Origin: Weissella cibaria
GTDB taxonomy: Bacteria; Bacillota; Bacilli; Lactobacillales; Lactobacillaceae
NCBI RefSeq assembly: GCF_004521965.1
Contig: NZ_SDGK01000006.1
Span: 16,139 to 80,138 of the forward strand
Direction of reading: 5' to 3'
Length of the DNA: 64,000 nt
The notes beneath the pieces are model-generated. The model saw only the letters and a list, made by a program, of their open reading frames with translations. It ran no database searches and had not been told where the DNA came from. The position numbers were made by a program, and so were the translations under genes. Positions 18,825 through 28,836 of the stretch are shown here, in pieces (positions within the stretch are counted from its first letter, which is position 1; each line of letters starts with the position of its first letter).

Positions 18825-20018
18825 ATGGAGGCTGTTGGGCTAATAACCGAATATAATCCGTTCCACAATGGACACGCTTACCATGTGGCACAAGCGAAAG
18901 CACTAACCGGTGCTGACGTCGTGGTCGCTGTCATGAGTGGTAACTACGTGCAACGTGGGGTACCAGCTAGCTTTGATAAGTGGCAGCGGGCGGAACTGGC
19001 ATTACTAGGCGGGGTTGATTTAGTTTTTGAATTGCCGTTCGCATTTGCGGTACAGCCGGCGCATATTTTTGCGCGTGGTGCAGTGCAATTGCTTGCCAAT
19101 GCGGGTGTGAAAACGATTGTCTTTGGTGCTGAACACGGCGACTTAGACTTTCTAGCGCTAGCGCAACAGGCCCATCAACGGTTAATGGCTGACAAACAGT
19201 TTTCAACTGACTATAGCCAAACTTATGCCACGGCATTTAATGATGTGCTGGCGGACGTTGTTGGCTTTCGATTAACTGATCCAAATGATATGTTAGGGTT
19301 TGCGTATGCGACCGCTGTCATCGAATTGAACTTAATAGGGACAATCACGCTGCAACCAATCCAACGGATTAAAGCGGGCTATCATGAAACACGTTTGGTT
19401 GATGATCATATTGCCAGTGCAACTGCAATCCGAGAATTAATGGACAAACAAGCACCAACAACGTCTTTCTTACCGTACGTTGGACAGCAAGCTGCTGAGT
19501 TGTTAGCCCAAGGGGCTCAAACCGCACCTTGGTCAACGACTTGGTACCACGCGTTGCAAACGAAAGTGATGACGACGCCAATTGCTGAGCTTGAACAAAT
19601 TTATCAGTTAACGGATGGTTTAGCGTATCGATTGCAAGAGCAGGTGGCGCAACACTTAGCGACTGATTTTACGTCATTTATGGCAGCGTATAAGTCGAAA
19701 CGATATACACAAGCGCGCCTACAACGCACGTTACTGTACACTGTTTTAAATATTACAAGCGCGGAAATGCAAACCGCGATGGCAACCCCTTATTTACGTA
19801 TGCTTGGGGTCACGACCCTTGGTCGTCGTTATCTCAAGCAACAGCGTGATGAGTTTTCGTTGCCGGTGATACATAAAGTTGAAAAGGATGATTTAACCGG
19901 CATTTTAGCGCTTGATTATCGAGCTGGTCGATTGTATCAACTTTTCTCACAACGACCAGCCGATCTTGCAAAGGCGCAGGACACCGGTCGCATTCCAGTT
20001 TTTATAGAAAGAGGATAG
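18825..20018 (+). CDS. tmcAL: tRNA(Met) cytidine acetate ligase
   Basis: This protein (formerly YlbM) activates acetate with ATP and makes N4-acetylcytidine at the wobble base of elongator tRNA-Met. The N-terminus GLITEYNPFHNGHAYH is the nucleotidyltransferase-like HIGH site, followed by MSGNYVQRGVP. The 397-aa length is typical. GGAG lies about 10 nt before the ATG, 17 nt after yqeM. Confidence 0.93.
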   Translation: MEAVGLITEYNPFHNGHAYHVAQAKALTGADVVVAVMSGNYVQRGVPASFDKWQRAELALLGGVDLVFELPFAFAVQPAHIFARGAVQLLANAGVKTIVFGAEHGDLDFLALAQQAHQRLMADKQFSTDYSQTYATAFNDVLADVVGFRLTDPNDMLGFAYATAVIELNLIGTITLQPIQRIKAGYHETRLVDDHIASATAIRELMDKQAPTTSFLPYVGQQAAELLAQGAQTAPWSTTWYHALQTKVMTTPIAELEQIYQLTDGLAYRLQEQVAQHLATDFTSFMAAYKSKRYTQARLQRTLLYTVLNITSAEMQTAMATPYLRMLGVTTLGRRYLKQQRDEFSLPVIHKVEKDDLTGILALDYRAGRLYQLFSQRPADLAKAQDTGRIPVFIERG

Positions 20019-20021
20019 ATC

Positions 20022-20564
20022 ATGAAGTGGCAATTTGTGGAACTCCAGAAGTATAAGACAGAAGCACTCCAGTTCAATGAAGTTGTGGATTTGAAGGATG
20101 AAATTACAACAACGTTTGGGGATGTCATTTTAGATGTTACCCCGTTGACAGTGACGGGTTTTGCACAAGCAGATCGTGAAGACATCATCGTTCACGCGAA
20201 TGTGAAGGGACAACTAGTGACACCGTCAACACGTTCATTGGAACCTGTTGAAATGCCAATTGATTTTGACATTGACGAAGTTTACTTGCAAAATGAAGCG
20301 CACGCTGACCGTTATGAAATTGAAGATTCAGTCATCTTAGTTGAAGATGGTGTGATCGATTTCAACCAGGCATTGGCTGAGTATGTGGCATTGTCAGTAC
20401 CATTGCAAGTGTTGACTGAAGAAGAACAAAATCAACCAATGCCTGAAGGAAATGGTTGGGCAGTGATTTCTGAAGATGACTTTGACAAGAAAAAGGAAGA
20501 AGAGCCAGTACAAGCAAATACGCCACTGGCTGGTTTGGCTGACTTGTTCAAGGATGAAGATTAG
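20022..20564 (+). CDS. yceD: YceD family (DUF177) protein
   Basis: This 180-aa acidic protein has the DUF177 pattern: VHANVKGQLVTPSTRSLEPV in the middle and an acidic C-terminus (LADLFKDED). The family is thought to act in 23S rRNA or ribosome assembly. It is usually followed by rpmF; here a terminator and mutS follow instead. It starts 3 nt after tmcAL. Confidence 0.87.
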   Translation: MKWQFVELQKYKTEALQFNEVVDLKDEITTTFGDVILDVTPLTVTGFAQADREDIIVHANVKGQLVTPSTRSLEPVEMPIDFDIDEVYLQNEAHADRYEIEDSVILVEDGVIDFNQALAEYVALSVPLQVLTEEEQNQPMPEGNGWAVISEDDFDKKKEEEPVQANTPLAGLADLFKDED

Positions 20565-20575
20565 TTAAACAAAGG

Positions 20576-20607
20576 CGCTTACCGGCGTTGAACCGGTGAG
20601 CGTTTTT
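20576..20607 (+). terminator. Terminator of the yqeG-yceD operon
   Basis: CGCTTACCGG pairs with CCGGTGAGCG (10 bp, 7-nt loop), followed by TTTTT. Confidence 0.9.
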
Positions 20608-20638
20608 CCACATTTTAAACGGAAGGAATACTTGCATA

Positions 20639-23281
20639 ATGGCTAAGCCGAAAGAAACGCCGATGATGAAGCAGTACAACGAAATCAAGGAGCAATATCC
20701 AGATGCATTTTTGTTTTATCGTCTGGGAGATTTTTATGAACTGTTTAATGACGATGCCGTTTTGGGCTCACAATTATTGGAATTAACGTTAACCCAACGG
20801 AATAAGAATTCCGCTGAACCGATTCCGATGGCTGGCGTACCACATCACGCCGCCCAGAATTATATCGATATTTTGGTCGATAAGGGATATAAAGTTGCGG
20901 TTGTTGAACAGATGGAAAATCCGGCTGAAGTAGAAGGAATGGTTAAGCGCGAGGTTGTCCAACTGGTGACACCTGGTACCCGGATGCGCACGAGTGCTGA
21001 TGCGGCGAAAGAAAATAACTATCTAGTTAGTCTATCAATGACCCCAACGGGTGGCTTCGGCTTGGCATACGCTGATCTATCGACGGGTGAAGTTAAAGCG
21101 ACCACGGTGACTGCAACTGGGGGCGTACTTAATGAAATCAGTCGCCTGGAAACTAAGGAAATTGTCACAAACGCAACGTTGTCAGATGATTTGACGGCCA
21201 ATTTAACCAGTTTGGGAATTTTGGTGTCACATCAGGATGAAGAAGCGGCCAACGCGGAAACGTCGTATTTGACGCAACAACTGACGGTGCCAGAACAAAA
21301 AGAGGCCGCCGATGTGTTATTGGCCTATCTGTTTGCGACACAAAAGCGGTCACTTGATCATTTGCAAATGGCGGCATCATACGAAATCGCCCAATATTTG
21401 AAGTTAGATCGTAACTCACGCGCTAATTTGGAATTAACGGTTAATTTACGCACCCAACAACGGCCTGGTACCCTCTTATGGTTGCTGGACAACACGAAAA
21501 CTGCAATGGGTGGTCGTGCCTTAAAGCAATGGTTGGAACAACCATTACTGGATCGGGAAACGATTGAGCAACGCTATGACAAGATTGGTGAGTTACTCAA
21601 AGATTTCTTCTCGCGGGCGGCATTGCAAGAAACATTGAAGTCAGTCTACGATTTGGAACGTTTGGCTGGACGCGTGGCGTATGGTACAGCAAACGGCCGT
21701 GACTTATTGCAGTTGCGTAATTCGTTGCGACAAGTGCCAGATATCATGGTAACGCTGGGAGATTTAGATCCTGCCGTTTTCGGTGATTTACTACGTCGAA
21801 TTGACCCTGTTGCAGACATTGAAAAGTTAATTTCCACGGCTATCGCTGAAGAACCACCAATTTCGGTCACTGATGGTGGTGTGATTCGAGCTGGGTATAA
21901 CACACGCCTAGATGAATATCGCAGTGTTATGAAGAATGGTAAGCAATGGTTGGCTGAATTAGAGGCGAAGGAACGTAGCGAAACTGGTATTAGTTCGTTG
22001 AAAATCGGTTTTAACAAGGTGTTTGGCTACTACATCGAAGTCACTAAAGCGAACATTGATAAACTCGACCCAGATCGTTATACGCGTAAGCAAACATTGG
22101 TCAATGCGGAACGTTTTATCACACCCGAACTAAAGGATCGTGAGCAAATGATTCTGGAAGCCGAAACAAAGTCGAGTGACTTGGAATACCTGTTATTTAC
22201 GGAAGTGCGTGAGCAAATTAAAAATAACATTACCCGTATTCAAAAGCTCGCTGCCACGTTGGCTGAGTTGGATGTGCTACAATCATTGGCAACCGTGGCA
22301 GAAGACTATAAGTTTACGCGGCCTGAGTTGACGGATAAGCAACGGTTAGTGATTAAAGACGGTCGCCACCCGGTTGTTGAAAAAGTGTTGGGTCACCAAT
22401 CTTATGTGGCCAATGATGTGTTTATGGATGAGGATGAGACCATCATGTTGATTACTGGACCGAATATGTCCGGTAAGTCAACTTATATGCGTCAATTAGC
22501 TTTGACGGTTGTGATGGCTCAAATCGGTTCGTACGTGCCAGCTAGCGAAGCTGAGTTGCCTATTTTTGATCAAATCTTTACCCGCATCGGGGCGGCGGAT
22601 GACTTGATTTCAGGTAATTCAACTTTCATGGTGGAAATGTCTGAGGCAAATACAGCCATTCAGAACGCCACAAAGCGATCATTAATTTTGTTTGATGAAC
22701 TTGGACGCGGAACAGCAACCTATGATGGGATGGCGTTGGCGCAAGCGATTATTGAACACGTACACAATAACACGAAGGCGAAAACATTATTCTCAACTCA
22801 CTATCACGAGTTAACGGCGCTAGCTGATGAGTTGCCTAATTTGCGAAATGTTCACGTTGGTGCGACAGAAGAGAATGGTGAGCTGGTCTTTTCACACAAG
22901 GTCTTAACAGGTCCTGCAGATCAAAGTTACGGGATTAACGTTGCCAAATTGGCGGGTTTACCAGATAGTTTGATTGACCGGGCGGCTGATATTTTGGCCA
23001 ACTTGGAGGCTCAGGATGTGTCATTGGAAGCGACAGCGCCAACACAATCTGCTAAGCTAGCTGAACCAGTTGCCACATATCAGGCGCCGGTGGCTGAGCC
23101 GGAACCCGAGGTCACGACGACTGAACCAGCAGATACGCAGTTAGACTTGTTTGCAGTTGGACCAGAAATTGATCCAGCCACGCAAGCCGTTTTGGATGAA
23201 ATTAAAGCAACAAATATTGCAACAATGACGCCATTAGATGCCATGATGAAGTTAAATGGGTGGCAAAAGCAAATGAAGTAA
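20639..23281 (+). CDS. mutS: DNA mismatch repair protein MutS
   Basis: This 880-aa protein recognises mismatches. The N-terminal wedge motif GDFYELF (Phe-x-Glu), connector and lever regions are followed by the ATPase with Walker [11 protein letters not shown], Walker [17 protein letters not shown] and the signature region [10 protein letters not shown]. Near the C-terminus TQLDLFAVG fits a beta-clamp-binding QxLxLF motif. It begins an operon with mutL 14 nt downstream. Confidence 0.97.
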   Translation: MAKPKETPMMKQYNEIKEQYPDAFLFYRLGDFYELFNDDAVLGSQLLELTLTQRNKNSAEPIPMAGVPHHAAQNYIDILVDKGYKVAVVEQMENPAEVEGMVKREVVQLVTPGTRMRTSADAAKENNYLVSLSMTPTGGFGLAYADLSTGEVKATTVTATGGVLNEISRLETKEIVTNATLSDDLTANLTSLGILVSHQDEEAANAETSYLTQQLTVPEQKEAADVLLAYLFATQKRSLDHLQMAASYEIAQYLKLDRNSRANLELTVNLRTQQRPGTLLWLLDNTKTAMGGRALKQWLEQPLLDRETIEQRYDKIGELLKDFFSRAALQETLKSVYDLERLAGRVAYGTANGRDLLQLRNSLRQVPDIMVTLGDLDPAVFGDLLRRIDPVADIEKLISTAIAEEPPISVTDGGVIRAGYNTRLDEYRSVMKNGKQWLAELEAKERSETGISSLKIGFNKVFGYYIEVTKANIDKLDPDRYTRKQTLVNAERFITPELKDREQMILEAETKSSDLEYLLFTEVREQIKNNITRIQKLAATLAELDVLQSLATVAEDYKFTRPELTDKQRLVIKDGRHPVVEKVLGHQSYVANDVFMDEDETIMLITGPNMSGKSTYMRQLALTVVMAQIGSYVPASEAELPIFDQIFTRIGAADDLISGNSTFMVEMSEANTAIQNATKRSLILFDELGRGTATYDGMALAQAIIEHVHNNTKAKTLFSTHYHELTALADELPNLRNVHVGATEENGELVFSHKVLTGPADQSYGINVAKLAGLPDSLIDRAADILANLEAQDVSLEATAPTQSAKLAEPVATYQAPVAEPEPEVTTTEPADTQLDLFAVGPEIDPATQAVLDEIKATNIATMTPLDAMMKLNGWQKQMK

Positions 23282-23295
23282 AAGAGGATTAAGAG

Positions 23296-25293
23296 ATGGC
23301 TGAGATTCATGAGCTTTCTGATATTTTAGCGAACCAGATTGCGGCCGGTGAGGTGATTGAGCGACCTGCGTCTGTGGTTAAAGAGTTGGTTGAAAATGCG
23401 ATTGATGCTAATTCCCAGCAAATTGATATTTTGGTGGAAGAAGCAGGGGTAAAATCAATTCGGATTATCGATGATGGAGATGGAATCGACGCTGATCAGG
23501 TAACGGAGGCATTTTTGCGTCACGCAACGTCAAAGATTACATCACGTAACGATCTGTTTCGTGTACATTCACTTGGATTCCGCGGTGAAGCGCTCCCATC
23601 AATTGCGTCAGTTGCGGATGTTGTGCTGGAAACAGCCACAGCCGGGGTAGAACAAGGTAAGCGAGTTCACTACAAGGGGGGCGAACTGCTCGAAGAAATT
23701 GGGACTGGTGCACGTAAGGGAACAGACATTACAGTGTCGGATATTTTCTTCAATACGCCCGCCCGCTTGAAATATTTGAAGTCACAATCAACCGAGTTGG
23801 CTCAGATTGTAGATGTTATTAATCGGTTGGCACTGAGTTATCCAGAGATTAGCTTCCGCTTGTCGCACAAAGGTAATGAGGTAATGCGAACAGCGGGAAA
23901 TGGTAATTTGCAACAAGTTATCGCCGCCATTTACGGTGTCCAACAAGCGCGTAAGATGCAAGCCATTCAAGCTGAAGATAATGACTTTGGGGTGTCAGGT
24001 TACATTTCATTACCAGAATTAACACGGGCAAGTCGTTCATATATCTCAGTGCTGATTAATGGGCGCTATATTAAAAATTACAATCTCACCAAAGCGTTGA
24101 TTAAAGGCTATGGTTCTAAGTTAATGGTTGGTCGCTTCCCAATTGCGGTGTTACAAATTACAATGGATCCATTGTTAGTCGATGTGAACGTACACCCACA
24201 AAAGCATGAGGTCCGATTGTCAAAAGAAAGCCAGTTGATGGCGTTGATTGAACAAGCTGTGAAGGATCGGTTTGTTAATGAGAATTTGATTCCGAGTGCC
24301 TATGAGAATTATTTGGGTGAGGAGCAAAACGCGGCTGAAAATGATGCAGCTTTTATTGCCCAACTAAACGATGCGTCACAGTCATACGTTAGTTCATATA
24401 CGCCGGAGTCGACACCAGATCATCCGATACCAATGACACCAGCTGACTATGAAAAGTTGGCGGATAACTTCTCGGTGTCTGATGTGACCCCAGTCGTAGT
24501 CCACAATGCCGAGGAACTGCAAGGCACTGCTGTGAGTGAATTTACGAATAAGTATCAAGATGGTGCGGATATAAACCCCTTTGACGAAGGTGGGACAGCG
24601 ATGGTGGCTGAGCAGAAGTCACTAGATTTGGCAGATGACAGTATTCAAGCTGTTGATGAACATGGACAAACATTCCCTAAGTTAGACTATATTGGGCAAA
24701 TGCACGGGACGTTCTTGTTTGCACAATCTGAAGAAGGCCTGTACCTAATTGACCAACACGCAGCTCAGGAACGTGTTAAGTATGAGTATTACCGTGAAGA
24801 GATTGGTAAGGTTGGCTTAGAAATGCAAAAGTTGCTAGTGCCAATCGTGTTGAATTACCCCAAAATTGATATTTTGAAGATTCAATCACATGAAGCTGAG
24901 TTAGCCCAAGTTGGCCTGCATTTGGAACCGTTCGGGGATGATGTGGTCATCGTTCGCGAGCATCCTGGCTGGTTCGAAAAGGGACAAGAAGAAGATACGA
25001 TTCGTGAAATGGTTGATTGGATTCTGCGGAATGGTAGCTTAACGGTTGCACAATTCCGTGAGCGAACGGCAATTATGATGGCATGCAAGCGCTCAATCAA
25101 GGCTAACTGGTCAATAAACGATTTTGAAGCTAAGGGGTTACTTGATCAATTATCACATACAGAGAACCCTTACAATTGCCCACACGGTCGTCCCGTCTTG
25201 GTGACGTTCTCAACGTTGGACATGCAAAAGATGTTCAAGCGTATCCAAGATTCACACGAACCTTGGGTTGAGTATGATAATCACCCCTTTTAA
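23296..25293 (+). CDS. mutL: DNA mismatch repair endonuclease MutL
   Basis: This 665-aa GHKL ATPase has NQIAAGEVIERPASVVKELV, DDGDGI and GFRGEALPSI in the N-terminal domain. The C-terminal domain carries the nicking-endonuclease motif DQHAAQERVKYE (DQHA-x2-E-x4-E), ACKRSIK and CPHGRP, so it nicks DNA itself, as expected in bacteria without MutH. A long acidic linker (about residues 340-460) separates the halves. AGAGGATTAAGAG precedes ATG 23296. Confidence 0.96.
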   Translation: MAEIHELSDILANQIAAGEVIERPASVVKELVENAIDANSQQIDILVEEAGVKSIRIIDDGDGIDADQVTEAFLRHATSKITSRNDLFRVHSLGFRGEALPSIASVADVVLETATAGVEQGKRVHYKGGELLEEIGTGARKGTDITVSDIFFNTPARLKYLKSQSTELAQIVDVINRLALSYPEISFRLSHKGNEVMRTAGNGNLQQVIAAIYGVQQARKMQAIQAEDNDFGVSGYISLPELTRASRSYISVLINGRYIKNYNLTKALIKGYGSKLMVGRFPIAVLQITMDPLLVDVNVHPQKHEVRLSKESQLMALIEQAVKDRFVNENLIPSAYENYLGEEQNAAENDAAFIAQLNDASQSYVSSYTPESTPDHPIPMTPADYEKLADNFSVSDVTPVVVHNAEELQGTAVSEFTNKYQDGADINPFDEGGTAMVAEQKSLDLADDSIQAVDEHGQTFPKLDYIGQMHGTFLFAQSEEGLYLIDQHAAQERVKYEYYREEIGKVGLEMQKLLVPIVLNYPKIDILKIQSHEAELAQVGLHLEPFGDDVVIVREHPGWFEKGQEEDTIREMVDWILRNGSLTVAQFRERTAIMMACKRSIKANWSINDFEAKGLLDQLSHTENPYNCPHGRPVLVTFSTLDMQKMFKRIQDSHEPWVEYDNHPF

Positions 25294-25370
25294 TTTGAAA
25301 GTGGTCTAATTTAGCTATAAACTAAAGTCATCGATTAAGAAATTAAAAACTTTAACAGAGGTAATTTATC

Positions 25371-25823
25371 ATGAAGGCACGTGTATTTTACGCAACTATC
25401 ACCGGAAACAACGAAGACGTCGCAGATGTAATCATTGATACATTCGAGGCAGAAGGTGTTGAAGTAACTAAGGAAGATATCCAAATGGTTGACCCTCACG
25501 ACATCTCAGCTGATGAAACTGATATCGTTGTGGTTGTACCATACACGTTCGATAAGGGAACGGTCCCTGACGAGTCTTTGGACTTCTTCGAAGACTTGGA
25601 AGATACTGACCTATCAGGTATCGTTTACGGTGTTTCAGGTTCAGGGGATGACTTCTACGGTAAGGACTTTGCGGTGGCTATCGACAAGTTCGAGGCGCAA
25701 TTCGAAAAGTCGGGTGCTACCAAGGGTGCGGACGGTGTAAAGGTTAACTTGAGCCCAGACGTTGAAGTAACTGAAAAATTACAAGCATTCACGAAGGCTT
25801 TGATTGCCAAGGTAAATGCGTAA
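25371..25823 (+). CDS. fld: Flavodoxin
   Basis: This 150-aa acidic protein has the N-terminal FMN phosphate loop YATITGNNEDVAD and the conserved VYGVSGSGDDFYG region near residues 85-97. Flavodoxins carry electrons on FMN. AGAGGTAATTTATC precedes ATG 25371. It is monocistronic, 78 nt after mutL, and upstream of an RNA candidate with its own terminator. Confidence 0.93.
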   Translation: MKARVFYATITGNNEDVADVIIDTFEAEGVEVTKEDIQMVDPHDISADETDIVVVVPYTFDKGTVPDESLDFFEDLEDTDLSGIVYGVSGSGDDFYGKDFAVAIDKFEAQFEKSGATKGADGVKVNLSPDVEVTEKLQAFTKALIAKVNA

Positions 25824-25891
25824 TAACACTTGCTAAAAGGGTTACGGTTTTTAAATTAAAATTTTTCAAAAAAATCACTAATAAAAAATAA

Positions 25892-26068
25892 GCAAATTCT
25901 GATAAGACAGCTTAAAATGAGACTGTTCATGAGAAAGCGAATTACCCGAGTTTGCCTTCTTAACAGGCTAACCTGTAGAACCTATAACCACAAGTCACAT
26001 TATGATTTTTCTCTGTAAGGATTTTGTGACGGCAGGAGAGCAAGGATAACCACTTTGCTCTCTTTTTT
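25892..26068 (+). ncRNA. Structured RNA candidate with strong terminator
   Basis: This stretch downstream of fld has no supported ORF but many helices: GCAAATTC (25892) with GAGTTTGC (25948), enclosing GACAG/CTGTT; a hairpin TTCT-ACAGG-CTAA-CCTGT-AGAA (25957-25980); and GTCACA (25994) with TGTGAC (26025). A textbook terminator GAGAGCAA/TTGCTCTC with seven T follows (26036-26068). No gene follows on this strand before the thrS leader, so a riboswitch is unlikely and an independent small RNA or long fld 3' UTR fits. The family was not recognised. Confidence 0.5.
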
Positions 26069-26073
26069 TGGCT

Positions 26074-26117
26074 AAAAAGCATCGACAATTGTCCCTGCGA
26101 CAGGCCAACACGATGCT
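26074..26117 (-). terminator. Terminator of the minus-strand peptide gene
   Basis: AGCATCG (26078) pairs with CGATGCT (26111). Read on the minus strand, the hairpin ends in TTTTT. It lies back-to-back with the plus-strand terminator at 26036-26068. Confidence 0.75.
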
Positions 26118-26188
26118 AATTAAATATAGGTGTTAAACACCGGCTTGAAAAGCCAACAAATAAGGGACACTCCCCATAAAGACGAACA

Positions 26189-26305
26189 CTAATGTGCCAA
26201 CACAAGATTACTGATCGTTGGTTGTAGGGAGTAAACGTAAAATAGATGGCCGGTAATCCCAATCAAAATGGCGGTTACAACCATCAAAAATACAATAAAC
26301 GTCAT
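26189..26305 (-). CDS. 38-residue hydrophobic membrane peptide
   Basis: The peptide begins MTFIVFLMVVTAILIG, a single membrane helix, with a short polar tail ending LVLAH. GAGGG lies 8 nt before this ATG on the minus strand. A promoter-like TTGACT-N17-AAGAAT lies just upstream (26380 to 26352) and falls inside the longer open frame that starts at 26398, so the short start is preferred. It has its own terminator. Family unknown: it could be a small regulatory membrane protein or a type I toxin-like peptide, but no antisense antitoxin is obvious. Confidence 0.5.
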   Translation of the reverse strand: MTFIVFLMVVTAILIGITGHLFYVYSLQPTISNLVLAH

Positions 26306-26351
26306 GAAAAATACCCTCAATAAAATTAAAATCTTTTCCCATTTCTCGATG

Positions 26352-26380
26352 ATTCTTATTTTACGTAAGTTATCAGTCAA
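26352..26380 (-). promoter_or_regulatory. Promoter of the 38-residue peptide gene
   Basis: On the minus strand: TTGACT, 17-nt spacer, AAGAAT, which would start transcription about 40 nt before the ATG. Confidence 0.45.
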
Positions 26381-26442
26381 GACCAACAAAAGTGCCAAAC
26401 TTGGGACAAAAACATGTATTTTCAGTTTAACCTGACATGTGC

Positions 26443-26448
26443 TATAAT
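26443..26448 (+). promoter_or_regulatory. thrS promoter, -10 element
   Basis: TATAAT preceded by TG-C, giving an extended -10 (TGCTATAAT). No good -35 is seen, which fits an extended -10 promoter. Transcription would start near 26455. Confidence 0.7.
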
Positions 26449-26454
26449 TACGTC

Positions 26455-26691
26455 AGTATAAAACGTTGATGAAGACACGTCGGATAACAAGATCGTTTTA
26501 AGAGAGTTTGCTAGTGGTGGGAGGCAGATAATGATCGTTACGCGATACTACTTCCGAGTGGATTGGGGAACCAATTCCGTATCCCGCGTTAAGGGGACGA
26601 TGAGGCGAAGGGCAACTTTCGCGAACTCGGGTGGTACCGCGTGCAAACGTCCCGTTACAACAAGTATGATTGTTGTGGCGGGACGTTTTTT
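26455..26691 (+). promoter_or_regulatory. T-box leader controlling thrS
   Basis: The T-box sequence CGGGTGGTACCGCG (26628-26641) is followed by a terminator whose arms are AACGTCCCG-TTACAACAA and TTGTTGTGG-CGGGACGTT with a T run (26646-26691). Uncharged tRNA-Thr would pair with the T-box and favour antitermination. Stem I lies at about 26500-26585; ACC at 26570-26572 is the likely threonine specifier, read by eye and not confirmed by folding. A mini-frame inside the leader (26531-26734) is not a gene. Confidence 0.93.
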
Positions 26692-26739
26692 GTTGCCACG
26701 CGTTAGGTCGATGAATAGTCATTATAGGAGATAAGACAC

Positions 26740-28716
26740 ATGGCAGATGTAAAGATTACATTCCCAGATGGTGCGGTGAAGGAATTTCCTGCTGGCGTTA
26801 CGCCATTGGAAATTGCGAGCGGCATTTCAAAGTCATTGGCTAAGAAGTCAGTGTCAGGAAAGTTGAACGGCCACTACGTTGGCATGAACGATGGCATCAA
26901 CGAAGACGGTGAATTTTCATTGATTACCAAGGATGATGCGGAAGGGACGCAACTTTTGCGTCACTCTGTTTCACACTTGTTGGCACAAGCATTGAACCGT
27001 TTGTATCCAGATCAAATTCACTATGGTGTAGGTCCAGCCATTGAAAATGGTTTCTACTACGATACTGATAAGGTCGATGGTAGCCAAATTTCAGCAGAAC
27101 AGTTCCCAGAGATTGAAAAGATGATGAAGCAAATTGCTTCAGAAAACTTGCCAATCGTTTCTCGCGAGATTACGCGTGATGAAGCTTTGGAAATGTTCAA
27201 GAACGATCCTTACAAGATTGAATTGATTAACGATTTGCCTGCTGATGAGCACATCTCAATTGCTGTGCAAGGTGAGCACGTAGAATTGGATCGTGGTGGT
27301 TTGGTACCATCAACGAACTGGATTAAGCACTTTAAGTTGACTTCTGTTGCGGGTGCTTACTGGCGTGGAAAGTCTTCAAATCCAATGTTGCAACGTATTT
27401 ACGGAACGGCATTTTGGACGGCTGAAGAGTTGGATGCTGAATTGAAACGTCGTGAAGAGGCTAAGGAACGCGATCACCGTAAGATTGGTGCTGAGCAAGA
27501 CTTATTCTTCACGTCACAAGAAGTTGGTGCAGGTTTGGCTGTTTGGATGCCAAACGGTGCGGCAGTTCGTCGTACGTTGGAACGTTACATCGTTGACCGT
27601 GAAGTGCAAGACGGTTACCAACACGTTTACACACCAATCATGTCTAACTTAAACTTGTACAAGCAATCTGGTCACTGGGATCACTACCACGATGACATGT
27701 TCCCACCTATGGACATGGGGGATGGCGAATTCTTGGAATTGCGTCCAATGAACTGCCCATCTCACATCATGGTGTTCAAGCACAAGCCACGTTCATACCG
27801 TGAATTGCCATTCCGTATTGCGGAATTGGGAATGATGCACCGTTACGAGAAGTCAGGTGCGTTGACTGGTTTGTCACGTGTGCGTGAAATGACGTTGAAC
27901 GACGGTCACACGTTCGTTATGCCAGACCAAATCGAGGATGAGTTCAAGAAGATTTTGGGCTTGATGATCGACGTTTACGCTGACTTTGATATCACGGACT
28001 ACCGTTTCCGTTTGTCATACCGTGATCCTGAAAACACGGAAAAGTACTACGATGACGATGACATGTGGGACAAGGCCCAAACGATGTTGAAGAAGGCCAT
28101 GGATGACATGGAGTTGGATTACTTCGAAGCTGAAGGTGAAGCTGCGTTCTACGGACCAAAGTTGGACGTCCAAATCAAGACGGCTTTGGGTGGTGAAGAA
28201 ACGTTGTCAACGATTCAATTGGACTTCTTGTTGCCTGAGCGATTTGATGTTAACTACGTCGGACCTGATGGCGAATTGCACCGTCCAGTTATGATTCACC
28301 GTGGTATCATCTCAACGATGGAGCGTTTCACAGCTTACTTGACTGAAATGTACAAGGGTGCGTTCCCAACTTGGTTGGCACCACACCAAGTACGTATCAT
28401 TCCGGTTAACCGCGATGCGCACGGTAAGTTCGCTAAGGACTTGGCAGACCGTTTGATTAAGCAAGGTATTCGTGCTGAATACGAAGACCGTAATGAGAAG
28501 TTGGGTTACTTGATTCGCGATGCTCAAACGTCTAAGGTTCCTTACACGTTGGTTATCGGTGATGAAGAAGTTAACAACAACACTGTTACGATTCGTCGCT
28601 TTGGTTCAACGGACACAAAGTCAAAGTCTGTTGACGCCTTTGAGGCACAATTGCTGGCTGATATTGCACGTCATTCACGTGCAATAGAGACATTGGAAAA
28701 GGCTGTTAAGGGGTAA
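26740..28716 (+). CDS. thrS: Threonine--tRNA ligase
   Basis: This 658-aa class II synthetase has, in order, the TGS domain (about 1-62), the editing domain with metal-binding [11 protein letters not shown], the catalytic core ([31 protein letters not shown]) and the anticodon-binding domain near the C-terminus. It charges tRNA-Thr and hydrolyses Ser-tRNA-Thr. It is monocistronic behind the T-box leader, with AGGAGAT before ATG 26740. Confidence 0.98.
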   Translation: MADVKITFPDGAVKEFPAGVTPLEIASGISKSLAKKSVSGKLNGHYVGMNDGINEDGEFSLITKDDAEGTQLLRHSVSHLLAQALNRLYPDQIHYGVGPAIENGFYYDTDKVDGSQISAEQFPEIEKMMKQIASENLPIVSREITRDEALEMFKNDPYKIELINDLPADEHISIAVQGEHVELDRGGLVPSTNWIKHFKLTSVAGAYWRGKSSNPMLQRIYGTAFWTAEELDAELKRREEAKERDHRKIGAEQDLFFTSQEVGAGLAVWMPNGAAVRRTLERYIVDREVQDGYQHVYTPIMSNLNLYKQSGHWDHYHDDMFPPMDMGDGEFLELRPMNCPSHIMVFKHKPRSYRELPFRIAELGMMHRYEKSGALTGLSRVREMTLNDGHTFVMPDQIEDEFKKILGLMIDVYADFDITDYRFRLSYRDPENTEKYYDDDDMWDKAQTMLKKAMDDMELDYFEAEGEAAFYGPKLDVQIKTALGGEETLSTIQLDFLLPERFDVNYVGPDGELHRPVMIHRGIISTMERFTAYLTEMYKGAFPTWLAPHQVRIIPVNRDAHGKFAKDLADRLIKQGIRAEYEDRNEKLGYLIRDAQTSKVPYTLVIGDEEVNNNTVTIRRFGSTDTKSKSVDAFEAQLLADIARHSRAIETLEKAVKG

Positions 28717-28726
28717 CCAATAAATT

Positions 28727-28763
28727 AAAATCTCAGTTATGCTTGTTGCGTAACTGAGATTTT
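28727..28763 (+). terminator. Terminator of thrS
   Basis: AATCTCAGTTA pairs with TAACTGAGATT, followed by TTTTT. Confidence 0.92.
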
Positions 28764-28836
28764 TTATACCCTTTTTCGCCATGTTTTGCGTCATTTTCCT
28801 CTAGAATATACATGAAAGAAATTTGTGAGGAAAACA

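Noticed and set aside
26306..26398. Longer 69-aa version of the minus-strand peptide
   Set aside because: Its extra 31 codons overlap the likely promoter, and the Shine-Dalgarno suits the inner ATG.
26531..26734. Open frame of 67 codons in the thrS leader
   Set aside because: It lies wholly inside the T-box and terminator; the structure explains the sequence.
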